Source: Flavobacteriia bacterium
GTDB lineage: Bacteria; Bacteroidota; Bacteroidia; Flavobacteriales; Weeksellaceae
Direction: 5' to 3'
DNA: 56,245 nucleotides
NCBI GenBank assembly: GCA_015999765.1
Contig: JAECQR010000012.1
Location: 1 to 56,245, forward strand
A program made the position numbers and the translations under genes. Positions 18,826 through 28,083 of the stretch are shown here, piece by piece. Under the pieces are notes generated by a model. That model did no database searches. It was not told the DNA's origin and saw only the letters and a list, made by a program, of their open reading frames with translations. The number at the start of each line of letters is the position of its first letter. Position 1 is the stretch's first letter.

Positions 18826-21800
18826 ATGCAGCAAAAAAATTATAAAGTCATCAATGCCTCAGCAGGCTCTGGAAAAACCTATGCACTGGTTCAGAATCTG
18901 CTGGCAATCTGCCTTAAACATCCATCCCAGCCAGATAAAATTGGTAATATCCTCGCGCTGACTTTTACCAATAAAGCCGCAAATGAAATGAAACACCGGA
19001 TTATTGATTGGCTGAAGGCATTTTCGCAGCCAGGGTATGAAAACAACCAGGATTTAATCAATATTCAGCAAAAGCTCAAAACTGAAGGGTATCGTTTAAC
19101 ATTACAGGACATTCATTTCCGCTCAAAAAAAATTCTCGATTACGTACTGCACCACTACTCTACTTTAAATATCGGTACAATCGACAAGTTTAATTCGCGG
19201 CTGGTAAGGAGTTTTTCTTACGAATTAGGACTTGCGCAGAACTTCAATCTCGAGATCAACGCTGAGCCTTTTCTGATCGAAGCTGTTGAAAAAATGCTGG
19301 AAGACATTGGCGCCGACAATGAAGTTTCCGAAGCCTTCATGGATTATGTAAACTATACTTTAGATAACAACGAAAGAGTTAACCTCAATAAAACACTTTA
19401 CCAATCAGCAAAAGAATATGTTCAGGATAAACACTATTTCCGACTTGGGGAAAACAAGGACTTCGATTGGACTTCCTATGAAAAATCAAAGAAAAATCTT
19501 AGGGATGATATCAAAAACCTAAAAGCTGAATCCATCCAAATAACCGATGAAGTTACCCAACTTTTAAAGGAAAAGAATCTGGAAATTGCTGATTTTGCAG
19601 GCGGAAACAGCAACAGTATTGCAAAATTCTTTAGTGAAGCGCAAAGATTCTTTCATAAAGAAAGACCAGATTTTCCAATTCCTACAAATGAAGATGGTGC
19701 ACTGACTAAATTCCTTGCCGGCGCATCTGTTTCCGGAAAAAACCGACAAAGCGAAATTTTAGAAATCATTGAATACTTAATTAATCTGCGGCAAAAACTT
19801 TTTCAGAATTATATTCTCACAAAGAAAAAAGAAAAAATACTGCAGGCAATTCTTCCTTTGAAGGTCAACAAAGAAATTCAGGATAAACTGGCAGAAATTG
19901 AAGAAAAAAATGACGTTGTTCTGCTTTCGAAATTCAATATTCTTATCCATGAAAATCTTCGCGAAGAGCCTTCATCATTTATTTATGAAAAAGTAGGAAC
20001 CAAATTCAGCCACTATTTTTTTGATGAATTTCAGGATACGTCTTTTCTGCAGTGGCAAAATTTTATACCGTTACGGGATCACGCAACTTCTTCGCAGGAC
20101 ATGAGTTTTACTTTGGTAGGCGACCCCAAACAGAGCATTTACCGCTTTCGTGGAGGAGATTCTCAACTCATGCTCGACATCATCAACAAAAAAGAAAAAT
20201 CACTGGTGTATGCTGAATTAGAAAATCTGGAAAATAACTGGCGGAGCGCCCAAAACATCGTGGACTTCAACAACCAGCTCTATCTGTATCTTTCCGGAAC
20301 TACCCAGGCTGAACACTGCGAAATCTTTGGCATCGGTTCTCAACAGGCTGCAAAATCTAAGCTGAAAGGCAATGTGCGGATTAATCTGATCGAAAATGCA
20401 ACGAAGAAAGTCTATTATGAGGAAGTTGCCGAAAAAATGCGACAGGATATTCAAAAGTGTGTTGATAAAGGTTATAAGCTTTCGGACATTACCATTCTGT
20501 GTCGCGGAAATTTCGATATTTTCAGTTTTTCACAGTTGCTGGGAAACTCGAAAATAATTTATGAGGAAAAAGAAGATTATATAAAAACCATTTCAGAATC
20601 AGGTTTAACATTAAATCTATCCTCGACATTACTCGCGCTGACAGAATTCCTCAGATGGGAACAAAACCCTAAAAATCTTCAGTTTCCGGTGAAAATGCTC
20701 TACTATTTAATGGTGTTGGGGAGAATTGATGTTAAAGATTTCAGTGCCGAAATGATGGAAATGCTTGCGTACAGCAATAAATCCGAGATGCAGAAATTCA
20801 TCGCTACAAAATATGGTTTACAGCTAAGCAGTAAAGGTCTTCTTCAGCTTAATCTATACAACTTTGTTGAACATTTTCTGCAGGAATTTTCAGTTCAGAA
20901 TAAAGAAACTGATTTTCTTTTCAATTATCTGGAAATGCTGTTTGCGTATTCTCAGAACTCAGCAGCAACGCTGAAAGAATTCATTAAATTCTGGGATGAG
21001 GAAGCAAATGCAACTACCATTCAAGCCTCCGATAATCTGGATGCCGTAAAACTTATGACCATTCATAAAGCCAAAGGTTTGGAGTTTCCCGTGGTTTTTC
21101 TTCCTATGAGAAATGAACACAAAGACGGTAAATTCAGCAACTGGCTCAATATTGAGGAAGAAAATGGCCTCTCGTCCGTAAATATTGACCCGTTTGGAAA
21201 AGAACTGGAGGCTTATGACGAAGACATGGCGAGATTTAATCAGGAAAACACCTATCAGAACAAGATTGACCGTTATTGCCTGCAATATGTAGCTACCACC
21301 AGAGCAGTGGAACAGATTTTCTTTTATATAGAAAAACCCAATAAATCGAGTAACAATCTCGAGATCTACGACTTCCTGGAACCGAAAATTCCGAGAGATG
21401 AAAATGGAGAAGCCTTATCTTCTTTTGACCTTTATGAAACTTCGGAAGAAAACACACTCAGGAAAAACAAAGAGAAAGGCGAAGGATTACAGACTAAACC
21501 GATTCGGTTTAAAAGCGATGAGAAGAAAAATCCAGACGCTGTAAAAATTGCGACACCGTCCAAAAACTATCAGAACCGTGTCGAAAAAGTGCGTACCGGT
21601 ATTTTCACCCACGAAATTCTATCCAAAATTAATTCCGAAAAAGATGTCGAAAAAACTTTGGAAGCCTATCTGCTGGAAGGAACTATCACATTAGAAGAGA
21701 AGGCAGAAATTGCAGAGAGAATTCTGCATATCCTGAAAGACGATAAATACTCTGATTATTTCGCCGAAAATCAACTTGTGATCAATGAAAAAGACATCAT

Positions 21801-21990
21801 GATTTTTGAAAACGGCGAATCGAAAATCTACCGACCAGACCGAATGATCAATACAGGCACCGGCTATATCATCATCGACTTCAAAACTGGTGATGAACGG
21901 GAAAAGCATCATGAACAAATTGCGGAATACCGTTCAGTACTTGAAAAACTCGGCAAAAAAGTTCTAAGAACTGAAATTATTTATGTATAA
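18826..21990 (+). CDS. AddA/RecB-like UvrD-type helicase with C-terminal nuclease domain
   Basis: This 1054-residue superfamily 1 helicase processes double-strand DNA ends for recombination in related systems. Walker A is NASAGSGKT at residues 10-18; Walker B is FFDEFQDTS near residue 400. Further helicase motifs are VGDPKQSIYRFRGGD, LENNWRS and TIHKAKGLEFPVVFLP, then YVATTRAVEQIF. The last 100 residues have the PD-(D/E)XK nuclease pattern (IYRPDRMI, IIIDFKTGDE, EQIAEYRSVLE). An AddB partner would be expected next to it but is not in this window: rpsU is divergent on one side and the DUF3857 genes converge on the other. I therefore withhold a symbol. Confidence 0.9.
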   Translation: MQQKNYKVINASAGSGKTYALVQNLLAICLKHPSQPDKIGNILALTFTNKAANEMKHRIIDWLKAFSQPGYENNQDLINIQQKLKTEGYRLTLQDIHFRSKKILDYVLHHYSTLNIGTIDKFNSRLVRSFSYELGLAQNFNLEINAEPFLIEAVEKMLEDIGADNEVSEAFMDYVNYTLDNNERVNLNKTLYQSAKEYVQDKHYFRLGENKDFDWTSYEKSKKNLRDDIKNLKAESIQITDEVTQLLKEKNLEIADFAGGNSNSIAKFFSEAQRFFHKERPDFPIPTNEDGALTKFLAGASVSGKNRQSEILEIIEYLINLRQKLFQNYILTKKKEKILQAILPLKVNKEIQDKLAEIEEKNDVVLLSKFNILIHENLREEPSSFIYEKVGTKFSHYFFDEFQDTSFLQWQNFIPLRDHATSSQDMSFTLVGDPKQSIYRFRGGDSQLMLDIINKKEKSLVYAELENLENNWRSAQNIVDFNNQLYLYLSGTTQAEHCEIFGIGSQQAAKSKLKGNVRINLIENATKKVYYEEVAEKMRQDIQKCVDKGYKLSDITILCRGNFDIFSFSQLLGNSKIIYEEKEDYIKTISESGLTLNLSSTLLALTEFLRWEQNPKNLQFPVKMLYYLMVLGRIDVKDFSAEMMEMLAYSNKSEMQKFIATKYGLQLSSKGLLQLNLYNFVEHFLQEFSVQNKETDFLFNYLEMLFAYSQNSAATLKEFIKFWDEEANATTIQASDNLDAVKLMTIHKAKGLEFPVVFLPMRNEHKDGKFSNWLNIEEENGLSSVNIDPFGKELEAYDEDMARFNQENTYQNKIDRYCLQYVATTRAVEQIFFYIEKPNKSSNNLEIYDFLEPKIPRDENGEALSSFDLYETSEENTLRKNKEKGEGLQTKPIRFKSDEKKNPDAVKIATPSKNYQNRVEKVRTGIFTHEILSKINSEKDVEKTLEAYLLEGTITLEEKAEIAERILHILKDDKYSDYFAENQLVINEKDIMIFENGESKIYRPDRMINTGTGYIIIDFKTGDEREKHHEQIAEYRSVLEKLGKKVLRTEIIYV

Positions 21991-21991
21991 T

Positions 21992-22026
21992 AAAAATCCT
22001 GTCTCAGAAACCGAGACAGGATTTTT
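21992..22026. terminator. Bidirectional terminator between the helicase and the DUF3857 operon
   Basis: AAAAATCCTGTCTC (21992-22005) and GAGACAGGATTTTT (22013-22026) form a 14-bp stem with A/T runs on both sides. It serves both converging units. Confidence 0.9.
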
Positions 22027-22041
22027 ATTTAAGCATTAAAT

Positions 22042-23967
22042 TTATTTCTTTACCGCAGTTACAACCTGTGCTTCCTGTTTTGTGATATTATCAAATATCT
22101 GGGTAAATGCCGGATAATATTCTTTCGGGAAAACCGAATCATCAATCTGCGTTGTTGTTTCTACGGTTAATTTATTTCCGTTTTGGGTTACAAGATAAGT
22201 GTACTGAAGGGCATTATCTTCTGTGCGGAATTTCTTCGATTTCGGTAGGTTTTCGAAAGCGTAACCTTCAGGAAGTGTTATCGTTACTTTCTTCACCCTA
22301 TCGTTAGGCGAATAAAACTCCAGCGGTGCTTTTCTCTCCGTGTCCTGTTTAAATTCATGATTTTGCGCATAAAGGAAAAGCAGAGGATTGAAAACCAGCT
22401 TGCTGCCAATCGCGTCTACGAATGTATCAGCAGAGAAATTGAACACGGTCTCGAAATCATTGTTCTCAAGTAAACTGTGCTTCATATTTGAAAGTGCAAA
22501 CTTGTATTCATCTTTATAAGACTGGGCAAATTTTTCTTTATCATCAACATATCTCTCATTAACAACCATTGCGTAAAGTTTGGTATCCCGGTCTGCAAAA
22601 CGTCCTTCGATAGTCCCATCAGGATTCAGATTTGCGTCAACGGTCAGTAAAGTTTTACTTACGTCCGGGTAAAAGATATCGATTTGTTTTACCTCTTTCT
22701 TCCCCATAATCAATCCGTAATAATTAAGGGCTTTGGGCGCAATCATGTTGATCTCGCTGTGTTTGTAAGCGCCGTCGAGCAGATAGATCTTGTTATTGTC
22801 AACGAAAGAAGAAATCACATAATTTAACTGGGTGATAGATGGATTATAGGAAAGCAGGAATCCTCGGTTTACAGTTGACAAAACCACAGGATCGGCATTA
22901 ATTCCCACACTTCTCAGCAGCATGGTAAGCAGCAGATTGATCTCTGCAGTGTTCCCCACTTTAGTCGACACCAGATTTCTCACGCCTTTATCAGTAAACA
23001 CTTCATCTTCGTTGTTCCAGGTGTAGTTTTTCTGAACGAATTTCAGCACAGCATCCGCTTTTTGAAGCGTAGGTAAATCCATAATTTCAGCAGGCAGTAA
23101 ATTTTTCACGACCCCTTCCCTATTAAGCTGCAAACCAAAATCCTCATGCTGGTAAAGACGCTGGCGAATATCTTCCCAAGTCGTCGCGTATGATTTGAAA
23201 ACATTATTGATGAGGGTAGAATTGAGTTCTGCCTTAATACCCGTCTTGTAATTATTATTGTTCATTACATACTTTTCTTCTTTGTAAGCAGGCACATTCT
23301 CATAAGCAAAACGGTAGGTCTGGTACTCATTGCCATACAGTTGTTTCTCTTCCATAACCCTGTGAGTTGGAGATAAAGAACCTTTATAATTGATGGAATA
23401 TCCTAAAGGTTTAGGCGTATCGAACACGTATTCAATATACCGTACAGGGATTTCTTCTTCAATCAGCACCCGTGGTGTAGAACTGAGAAACGGTGTGAGA
23501 ACGGTATAAGAATATTCAACCACCGATCCGTTCTTTACATTGGCAAATGCAAATTTGGTGATATTGTAGTTTTTATCTTCTTTGGACTTGAATTTTTCGT
23601 CTTTCGAGATTTTTGTAGCTACCATTTTCCCATTCTCAAAATTATAAGTATTGGCTTTCAGGTTGCTTAATGTCTCGCGGGAACCTCTGTTATCATCATA
23701 GACCGCAATTTCCTGGTTTAGATAATCGGCGGCATTATCTTTATTATAAATCTTTACCCGGCTTACTATATTTTTATAGAGGCTGCCGTCATAATCGATT
23801 CTGAAGTGGTATGACCGGTAAAGAATTTCTGCCGGAACGTCTCCGAATTTTGCGGATTTTTCACTTTTTAAATCTTCCTCCGAAAGTTTCGGCGTATCAA
23901 GGAATTTGTGCTGCGAAAAGATCAGACCTGATAAGCTCGCGGTGAGAACCAATAAAATTTTCTTCAT
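22042..23967 (-). CDS. Secreted DUF3857 protein with an inactive transglutaminase-like domain
   Basis: This 641-residue protein has a signal peptide (MKKILLVLTASLSGLIFSQ). A DUF3857 beta-sandwich region occupies about residues 40-260, a transglutaminase-like core about 290-420, and a C-terminal beta domain follows. In the core the usual catalytic Cys position is Thr (KVGNTAEINLLLTMLLRSVGI, near residue 338) and the His position is Tyr (QLNYVISSF). The Asp in YLLDGAYK remains. It therefore looks like a pseudoenzyme, perhaps a binding protein. Its ATG overlaps the stop of the upstream paralogue (TAATG), so the two are translationally coupled. Function and substrate are unknown. Confidence 0.85.
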   Translation of the reverse strand: MKKILLVLTASLSGLIFSQHKFLDTPKLSEEDLKSEKSAKFGDVPAEILYRSYHFRIDYDGSLYKNIVSRVKIYNKDNAADYLNQEIAVYDDNRGSRETLSNLKANTYNFENGKMVATKISKDEKFKSKEDKNYNITKFAFANVKNGSVVEYSYTVLTPFLSSTPRVLIEEEIPVRYIEYVFDTPKPLGYSINYKGSLSPTHRVMEEKQLYGNEYQTYRFAYENVPAYKEEKYVMNNNNYKTGIKAELNSTLINNVFKSYATTWEDIRQRLYQHEDFGLQLNREGVVKNLLPAEIMDLPTLQKADAVLKFVQKNYTWNNEDEVFTDKGVRNLVSTKVGNTAEINLLLTMLLRSVGINADPVVLSTVNRGFLLSYNPSITQLNYVISSFVDNNKIYLLDGAYKHSEINMIAPKALNYYGLIMGKKEVKQIDIFYPDVSKTLLTVDANLNPDGTIEGRFADRDTKLYAMVVNERYVDDKEKFAQSYKDEYKFALSNMKHSLLENNDFETVFNFSADTFVDAIGSKLVFNPLLFLYAQNHEFKQDTERKAPLEFYSPNDRVKKVTITLPEGYAFENLPKSKKFRTEDNALQYTYLVTQNGNKLTVETTTQIDDSVFPKEYYPAFTQIFDNITKQEAQVVTAVKK

Positions 23968-25853
23968 TATAATTTAGATATTAGGACTTTTGTATTGTCA
24001 TTGCTGGCGGTTTTTTTGCGGAACGCCATGTAATCCTTGAATTTCTCTTTCGGATACAATCCTTTATTAATGGTTAAAACACGGTGAACAACCAGTTTAT
24101 CATCTTTCACCTTAAAATTGATAGAATAGGTGCCGAATTCAGTTGTGAGTGTAGAAGACTGTGGAACTTCGGCAATCCTGTATCCCGGCGGTAAATTGTA
24201 CTCGATCTCATAATCATCCTGAAATGGGAATGAGGTCTCGAAAGGATGCATTCTTTCTTCATCAGCCGAAAACGTAACCGATTGATAATAAGGCATTACA
24301 GGGAAAAACAGATCTGTTCCCAGTTTTTTAGAAAATCCGTTTGCGCTTAGTTTCAAATCGTAAACAATTCTAGCCTGATCTCTATCATTGGTGAGATTTT
24401 CCACATTAATCTTATCGATTTTCAGATTATAGTGCCGGTTTTTCATGGCCTCCTGTAGTTCATCATTTTTAAGACTGAAAAGCCTAAGGTTAGAATCATA
24501 TTGTCCTCCCGAAAAAACAAAACTTGCATCGGAAGCAATACTTCCGTCCTCCTGCAGTTGGATTTTCGCCAAAATCTTTTCTTTGCTCTGTTCCGGTTTA
24601 TACACCGGTGTGTTGACGATTTCTATTCCGTTTTCCTTTACTGCCAAGACGTTCCGGTTATGGGAATTGTAGAAAAGATGATTGAAGGCCACTTTCTGCG
24701 AAGTATTCTCAAGCCAGATCGGCTCTTTTTCTGTTGGGATCATCAGAATCGCATGATTGCCCGAAAACTTAGGAAAATCCTTGTCAAAACTGATTACAGA
24801 ATCATCTGCATAAATAATTGCGTAATAAGAAGGAATTCCTGCTGCAGTTAGCAAAGTCCGCATATAATTGGTAAGTGCCTTACAGTCGCCATAACCTTTT
24901 TTGCTTACATCGGCTGCATGCATAGGCTGCCAGCCACCAATACCTATCGAAATAAATATATAGCGCGTTTTATCCTGCATGTACTGATAAAGTTTCTTAA
25001 CCTTCTCTGAAGTTGTACCTGATAAATTGAGTTTAGCAACTTCGGCCAAAATCTCCGGAGTTACTTCCGAAACTGGTGACATGAGTTGGTGGTAATACCA
25101 TTTTCCGAAAGTGTCCCAACTGGTCATATCACCCTGTCTGCCTGCCAGCGAAAACTTCTCCGGTGAAAATTCTACTGTTGGAATCAGATAATCCAGACTT
25201 GGCGCAAGCGGCTCATGTTTAAGAGCCGGTATGTTTTCGTAAGAATACTTCCAGATTCCACCTTCATCTGTATAATTAACTTTTGCAATGGGCTTATCGC
25301 TGATTTTAGTGCGGATTTTAATCCCCGATTTATTCAAAAGGGAAAATGAGCTTTTCTGTACCGCGAGCTGGTAAGTCCAAACCGGAGTAAAGTTGAGAAA
25401 GGCAGTATCCGAGGTATTCACCTCATAAGAAGTTCTAACCGTATACGGATATTTCGTAGAAACCGGTCTGAGCACTAAAATCCTGTCATCTACATAAAGA
25501 CCCGCACTCGGATTGTGGGTATAATCCGAGAAATCCTTCTTGCTGAATGTCTTGAAGATTTTTCCTGCTGAATCATAAAGTTCAACCTTGATATTGCTGA
25601 CTTTTGTGGTAGGATTATACGGGATCGTCACAACTCCAAACTCATCGCCGGAACTGTTCAGAACTGTAATGACAACATTATTCTTTATTTCCATTTCATT
25701 CACCGCCTTCAGAATATGATCTTCAGAACTTTCGCGAATGATTGCCTTAGAATTTTTTAATAGATTTTCAGGAACAGATGTTATGCTGTAATCCTGTGCA
25801 ATAAATGACACAGACACAACTGCAAAACACAGAAGGTAGAATTTTCTCATCAA
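23967..25853 (-). CDS. Secreted DUF3857 protein with a transglutaminase-like domain
   Basis: This 628-residue protein has a signal peptide (MMRKFYLLCFAVVSVSFIAQ). An N-terminal DUF3857 domain covers about residues 40-250. A transglutaminase-like core follows with GYGDCKALTNYM (Cys near 323) and GNHAILMIP (His near 365). The third position is Glu (WLENTSQ) rather than Asp, which I consider conservative. A C-terminal beta domain ends the protein. It starts 12 bases after the ferritin stop and shares a TAATG overlap with the inactive paralogue downstream, so the three genes look like one operon. The family acts outside the cytoplasm, probably in the periplasm. Its substrate is unknown. Confidence 0.86.
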   Translation of the reverse strand: MMRKFYLLCFAVVSVSFIAQDYSITSVPENLLKNSKAIIRESSEDHILKAVNEMEIKNNVVITVLNSSGDEFGVVTIPYNPTTKVSNIKVELYDSAGKIFKTFSKKDFSDYTHNPSAGLYVDDRILVLRPVSTKYPYTVRTSYEVNTSDTAFLNFTPVWTYQLAVQKSSFSLLNKSGIKIRTKISDKPIAKVNYTDEGGIWKYSYENIPALKHEPLAPSLDYLIPTVEFSPEKFSLAGRQGDMTSWDTFGKWYYHQLMSPVSEVTPEILAEVAKLNLSGTTSEKVKKLYQYMQDKTRYIFISIGIGGWQPMHAADVSKKGYGDCKALTNYMRTLLTAAGIPSYYAIIYADDSVISFDKDFPKFSGNHAILMIPTEKEPIWLENTSQKVAFNHLFYNSHNRNVLAVKENGIEIVNTPVYKPEQSKEKILAKIQLQEDGSIASDASFVFSGGQYDSNLRLFSLKNDELQEAMKNRHYNLKIDKINVENLTNDRDQARIVYDLKLSANGFSKKLGTDLFFPVMPYYQSVTFSADEERMHPFETSFPFQDDYEIEYNLPPGYRIAEVPQSSTLTTEFGTYSINFKVKDDKLVVHRVLTINKGLYPKEKFKDYMAFRKKTASNDNTKVLISKL

Positions 25854-25865
25854 ATACTTTCTTGA

Positions 25866-26375
25866 TTAATTAGTCGCATCTGGCACGAAAACCCGTTGTT
25901 TCAGCTCCTGATCAAAAAGATACATCGCTGAAGGATTGTCGCATACCATTTTTATTTTGGTAACCAGTTGCGAGGCGTTTGCTTCTTCTTCAACCTGCTC
26001 GTTCACAAACCACTGCAGAAAAGAAACCGTGGCAAAATCGCCTTCATCATTGGCGTTTTTAAGGATATTAAATATACTTTTGGTTACAATTTTTTCGTGC
26101 TCGAGTGCTTTTTCGAAAATTTCTCTCGCATCTGTAAATTCATGTGGAGGTTTTGGGATTTCGCCCATCACAATTTCTGCCCCTACATCGTTCATATAAT
26201 CAAACATTTTATCTGCGTGCATAAGTTCTTCTTTGCTCTGAACACGGAAATAATTTGCAATCCCATCTAAATCCTTCGCCGAAAACCATGCAGACATTGA
26301 TAAATAATACTGTGCAGCATACTGTTCCTTAGCGATTTGGTCGTTGATCAACGATCCAATTTTTGTACTTATCAT
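25866..26375 (-). CDS. ftnA: Ferritin
   Basis: This iron-storage ferritin (169 residues) of the non-haem bacterial type oxidises Fe2+ and stores it in a 24-mer shell. Ferroxidase ligands are at the expected places: Glu17, Glu50, His53, the Glu in ALEHEKIV and the Glu pair in NEQVEEEANAS. It is the first gene of an operon with two DUF3857 proteins and has a good promoter upstream. Confidence 0.95.
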   Translation of the reverse strand: MISTKIGSLINDQIAKEQYAAQYYLSMSAWFSAKDLDGIANYFRVQSKEELMHADKMFDYMNDVGAEIVMGEIPKPPHEFTDAREIFEKALEHEKIVTKSIFNILKNANDEGDFATVSFLQWFVNEQVEEEANASQLVTKIKMVCDNPSAMYLFDQELKQRVFVPDATN

Positions 26376-26392
26376 AATAACTCTCGTTTTAC

Positions 26393-26423
26393 CAAATATA
26401 AATAATTAACTTAAGGTGCACAA
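26393..26423 (-). promoter_or_regulatory. Promoter of the ferritin operon
   Basis: On the minus strand TATATTTG (plus-strand 26393-26400) is the -7 box and TTG (plus-strand 26421-26423) lies 20 bases upstream. The leader is very short, about 10 bases. I see no clear Fur-type palindrome. Confidence 0.68.
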
Positions 26424-26453
26424 AAAAAGCGGAAAAGTTTATTTTTTCCGCTT
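26422..26453 (-). terminator. Terminator after the LTXXQ gene
   Basis: AAGCGGAAAA (26427-26436) and TTTTCCGCTT (26444-26453) form a 10-bp stem. On the minus strand a T run follows. It abuts the ferritin promoter. Confidence 0.8.
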
Positions 26454-26477
26454 CCCTAAAAAATTTAAAATTATGAA

Positions 26478-26891
26478 CTAGCTTTTGGCAGGCATTCTTT
26501 TCATTTGTTTCTCCTGCATTTTACTTCTTTTCTCCTGCATATTTTGCTGTTTTTTCGCCTCCCATTTTTTATACTGTTCAGGTGTCAAGATCTGTCTCAT
26601 TTCAGCATTCCATTGTTCTCTTTTTGCTTTCATTGCTTCCATTTTGGCTTTTCTTTCGGCCTGCATTTGTGGAGCATTCTGTTTTCTTTCAGCTATTTTT
26701 TTATCCTGCAATGCTCTGATCTGGGCAACCTGTGCGCTGGTAAGGTTAAGCTCAGTCTGCATCATTTTCAGTTTCTCCTGTCTTTTCTGCTCCATCTGAG
26801 CGGGATCTTTTTTATGCATCATTGGTTTTTGCTGCGCCATTGCGAAAGCTCCGATTACTGCGAAAGCCGCACTTAAAACAATTTTTTTCAT
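26478..26891 (-). CDS. Secreted Spy/LTXXQ-like protein
   Basis: This 137-residue protein has a signal peptide (MKKIVLSAAFAVIGAFAMAQ). The mature part is helical, rich in Lys, Met, Gln and Glu, with two LTXXQ motifs: LNLTSAQVAQIRAL and ILTPEQYKKWEAK. This is the layout of the Spy/CpxP periplasmic family, which includes ATP-independent chaperones. No catalytic residues are visible. Chaperone activity is an inference from the family. The neighbouring secreted genes at 28084 and 28734 show the same two-motif layout. Confidence 0.8.
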   Translation of the reverse strand: MKKIVLSAAFAVIGAFAMAQQKPMMHKKDPAQMEQKRQEKLKMMQTELNLTSAQVAQIRALQDKKIAERKQNAPQMQAERKAKMEAMKAKREQWNAEMRQILTPEQYKKWEAKKQQNMQEKRSKMQEKQMKRMPAKS

Positions 26892-26984
26892 TTCGGTAAT
26901 ATTTATATGTTTGTTATTTGATGGTTTGATAATTAAACATAAAACAAGTTAAATATTTTCGTCATAAACTTTTGTTAATAAATA

Positions 26985-27965
26985 TCAGCGATACTTTTCG
27001 ATGGTTTTCCTGATGATTTCTTCAGTTTCATCAGGAAATGCAACCGCTACTCTTTTATCGGAATTCACCCAGCTCACTAATTTCTCCTGAAAAGTATTTT
27101 CTTTCCAGATGACCGGCACCCCCAGTTCTTCCAAACCCAAGGCATTACACTGCTGTTCATACTGGTGATGCATGGGAACGGCCAGTAATTTTTTACCCAG
27201 GAAAAGTGCTTCCGCGGGGCCTTCGAATCCACCACCAGTAAGGAGACCTTCGCAGTTTGCCAGTGAATTCTGAAACTGCTGATTATCGATCTGAAAAACT
27301 TCGGCATTGAACTTCTTATAATGATGCTTTGAATGTTTGGAGAAAATTTGCCATTGTGAATCCGGAACTTCTTTCACTTTATTTAGAATAAACTCATCGG
27401 AATAGGCAGGGAGATAAACGGTGTAATGACCTAGATTTTGGGTCTTCAGATTTCGAATCTCGCTTCTGATTACGGGCGTGTGGATAAAATCATCATATTT
27501 TTTAAAATGGAAGGCAACATGATTTGTTGCCGGCGCATAATTGTTCATTATCATTTTCCCCCAATGAAAACCCTTTATTTTCGGGGTTTTATCTGATAAA
27601 TACGCGGATTGATGACTCATCGCGACAGAAGGTTTTCCATGGAATTTACAGCTCCAGGCGCACAACGGCTCAAAATCGTTTATGATTAAATCATACTCTT
27701 TTACCGGAAGGCTTTTTGCATCCTTTATAAACTGATTAAAATAGAAACGGTTCCACGTTTCGCGGAAATCTACGCCACCCTTATCTCCAAAAACAAACCC
27801 GAAACCTGTAAATTGGTATTTCACCTCTGCTCCAATTTCAACTTCAGCCTGCGTTCCGCTAATGAGTAGGTCGACATCTCCGTGCTTTTGAAGATGCAGA
27901 ATTATTTCGCGCGCGCGGCTCACGTGCCCATTTCCAGTGCCTTGTATTGCGTATAAAATCTTCAT
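26985..27965 (-). CDS. MurG-like glycosyltransferase family protein
   Basis: This 326-residue protein has a GT-B fold pattern: the N-terminal Gly-rich loop IQGTGNGHVSRAREI (residues 7-21) and a C-terminal donor-binding loop GLLTGGGFEGPAEALFLGKKLLAVPM followed by HQYEQQCNA. It resembles the MurG/UDP-glycosyltransferase group often annotated simply as glycosyltransferase family protein. Donor and acceptor are unknown. There is no signal peptide, so it should act on the cytoplasmic side. The promoter lies so close to the ATG that the mRNA may be leaderless. Confidence 0.82.
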   Translation of the reverse strand: MKILYAIQGTGNGHVSRAREIILHLQKHGDVDLLISGTQAEVEIGAEVKYQFTGFGFVFGDKGGVDFRETWNRFYFNQFIKDAKSLPVKEYDLIINDFEPLCAWSCKFHGKPSVAMSHQSAYLSDKTPKIKGFHWGKMIMNNYAPATNHVAFHFKKYDDFIHTPVIRSEIRNLKTQNLGHYTVYLPAYSDEFILNKVKEVPDSQWQIFSKHSKHHYKKFNAEVFQIDNQQFQNSLANCEGLLTGGGFEGPAEALFLGKKLLAVPMHHQYEQQCNALGLEELGVPVIWKENTFQEKLVSWVNSDKRVAVAFPDETEEIIRKTIEKYR

Positions 27966-27969
27966 TACC

Positions 27970-27998
27970 CAAAATTACTGTTAAAACATTCTTACCAA
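27970..27998 (-). promoter_or_regulatory. Promoter of the glycosyltransferase gene, close to the ATG
   Basis: On the minus strand TAATTTTG (plus-strand 27970-27977) is the -7 box and TTG (plus-strand 27996-27998) lies 18 bases upstream. The start codon occupies 27965-27963, where transcription itself should begin. Confidence 0.55.
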
Positions 27999-28032
27999 AA
28001 TCATTTATGCAAAGTTCACAGAAATTTAAAAC

Positions 28033-28061
28033 AAAAAAGAGAACAATTGCTTGCTCTCTTT
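28033..28061 (-). terminator. Terminator after the smaller tyrosine-rich gene
   Basis: AAAGAGAACAA (28036-28046) pairs with TTGCTCTCTTT (28051-28061) with one mismatch. A T run follows on the minus strand. Confidence 0.78.
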
Positions 28062-28083
28062 GTGTATATAAAAACTAAAAAGT

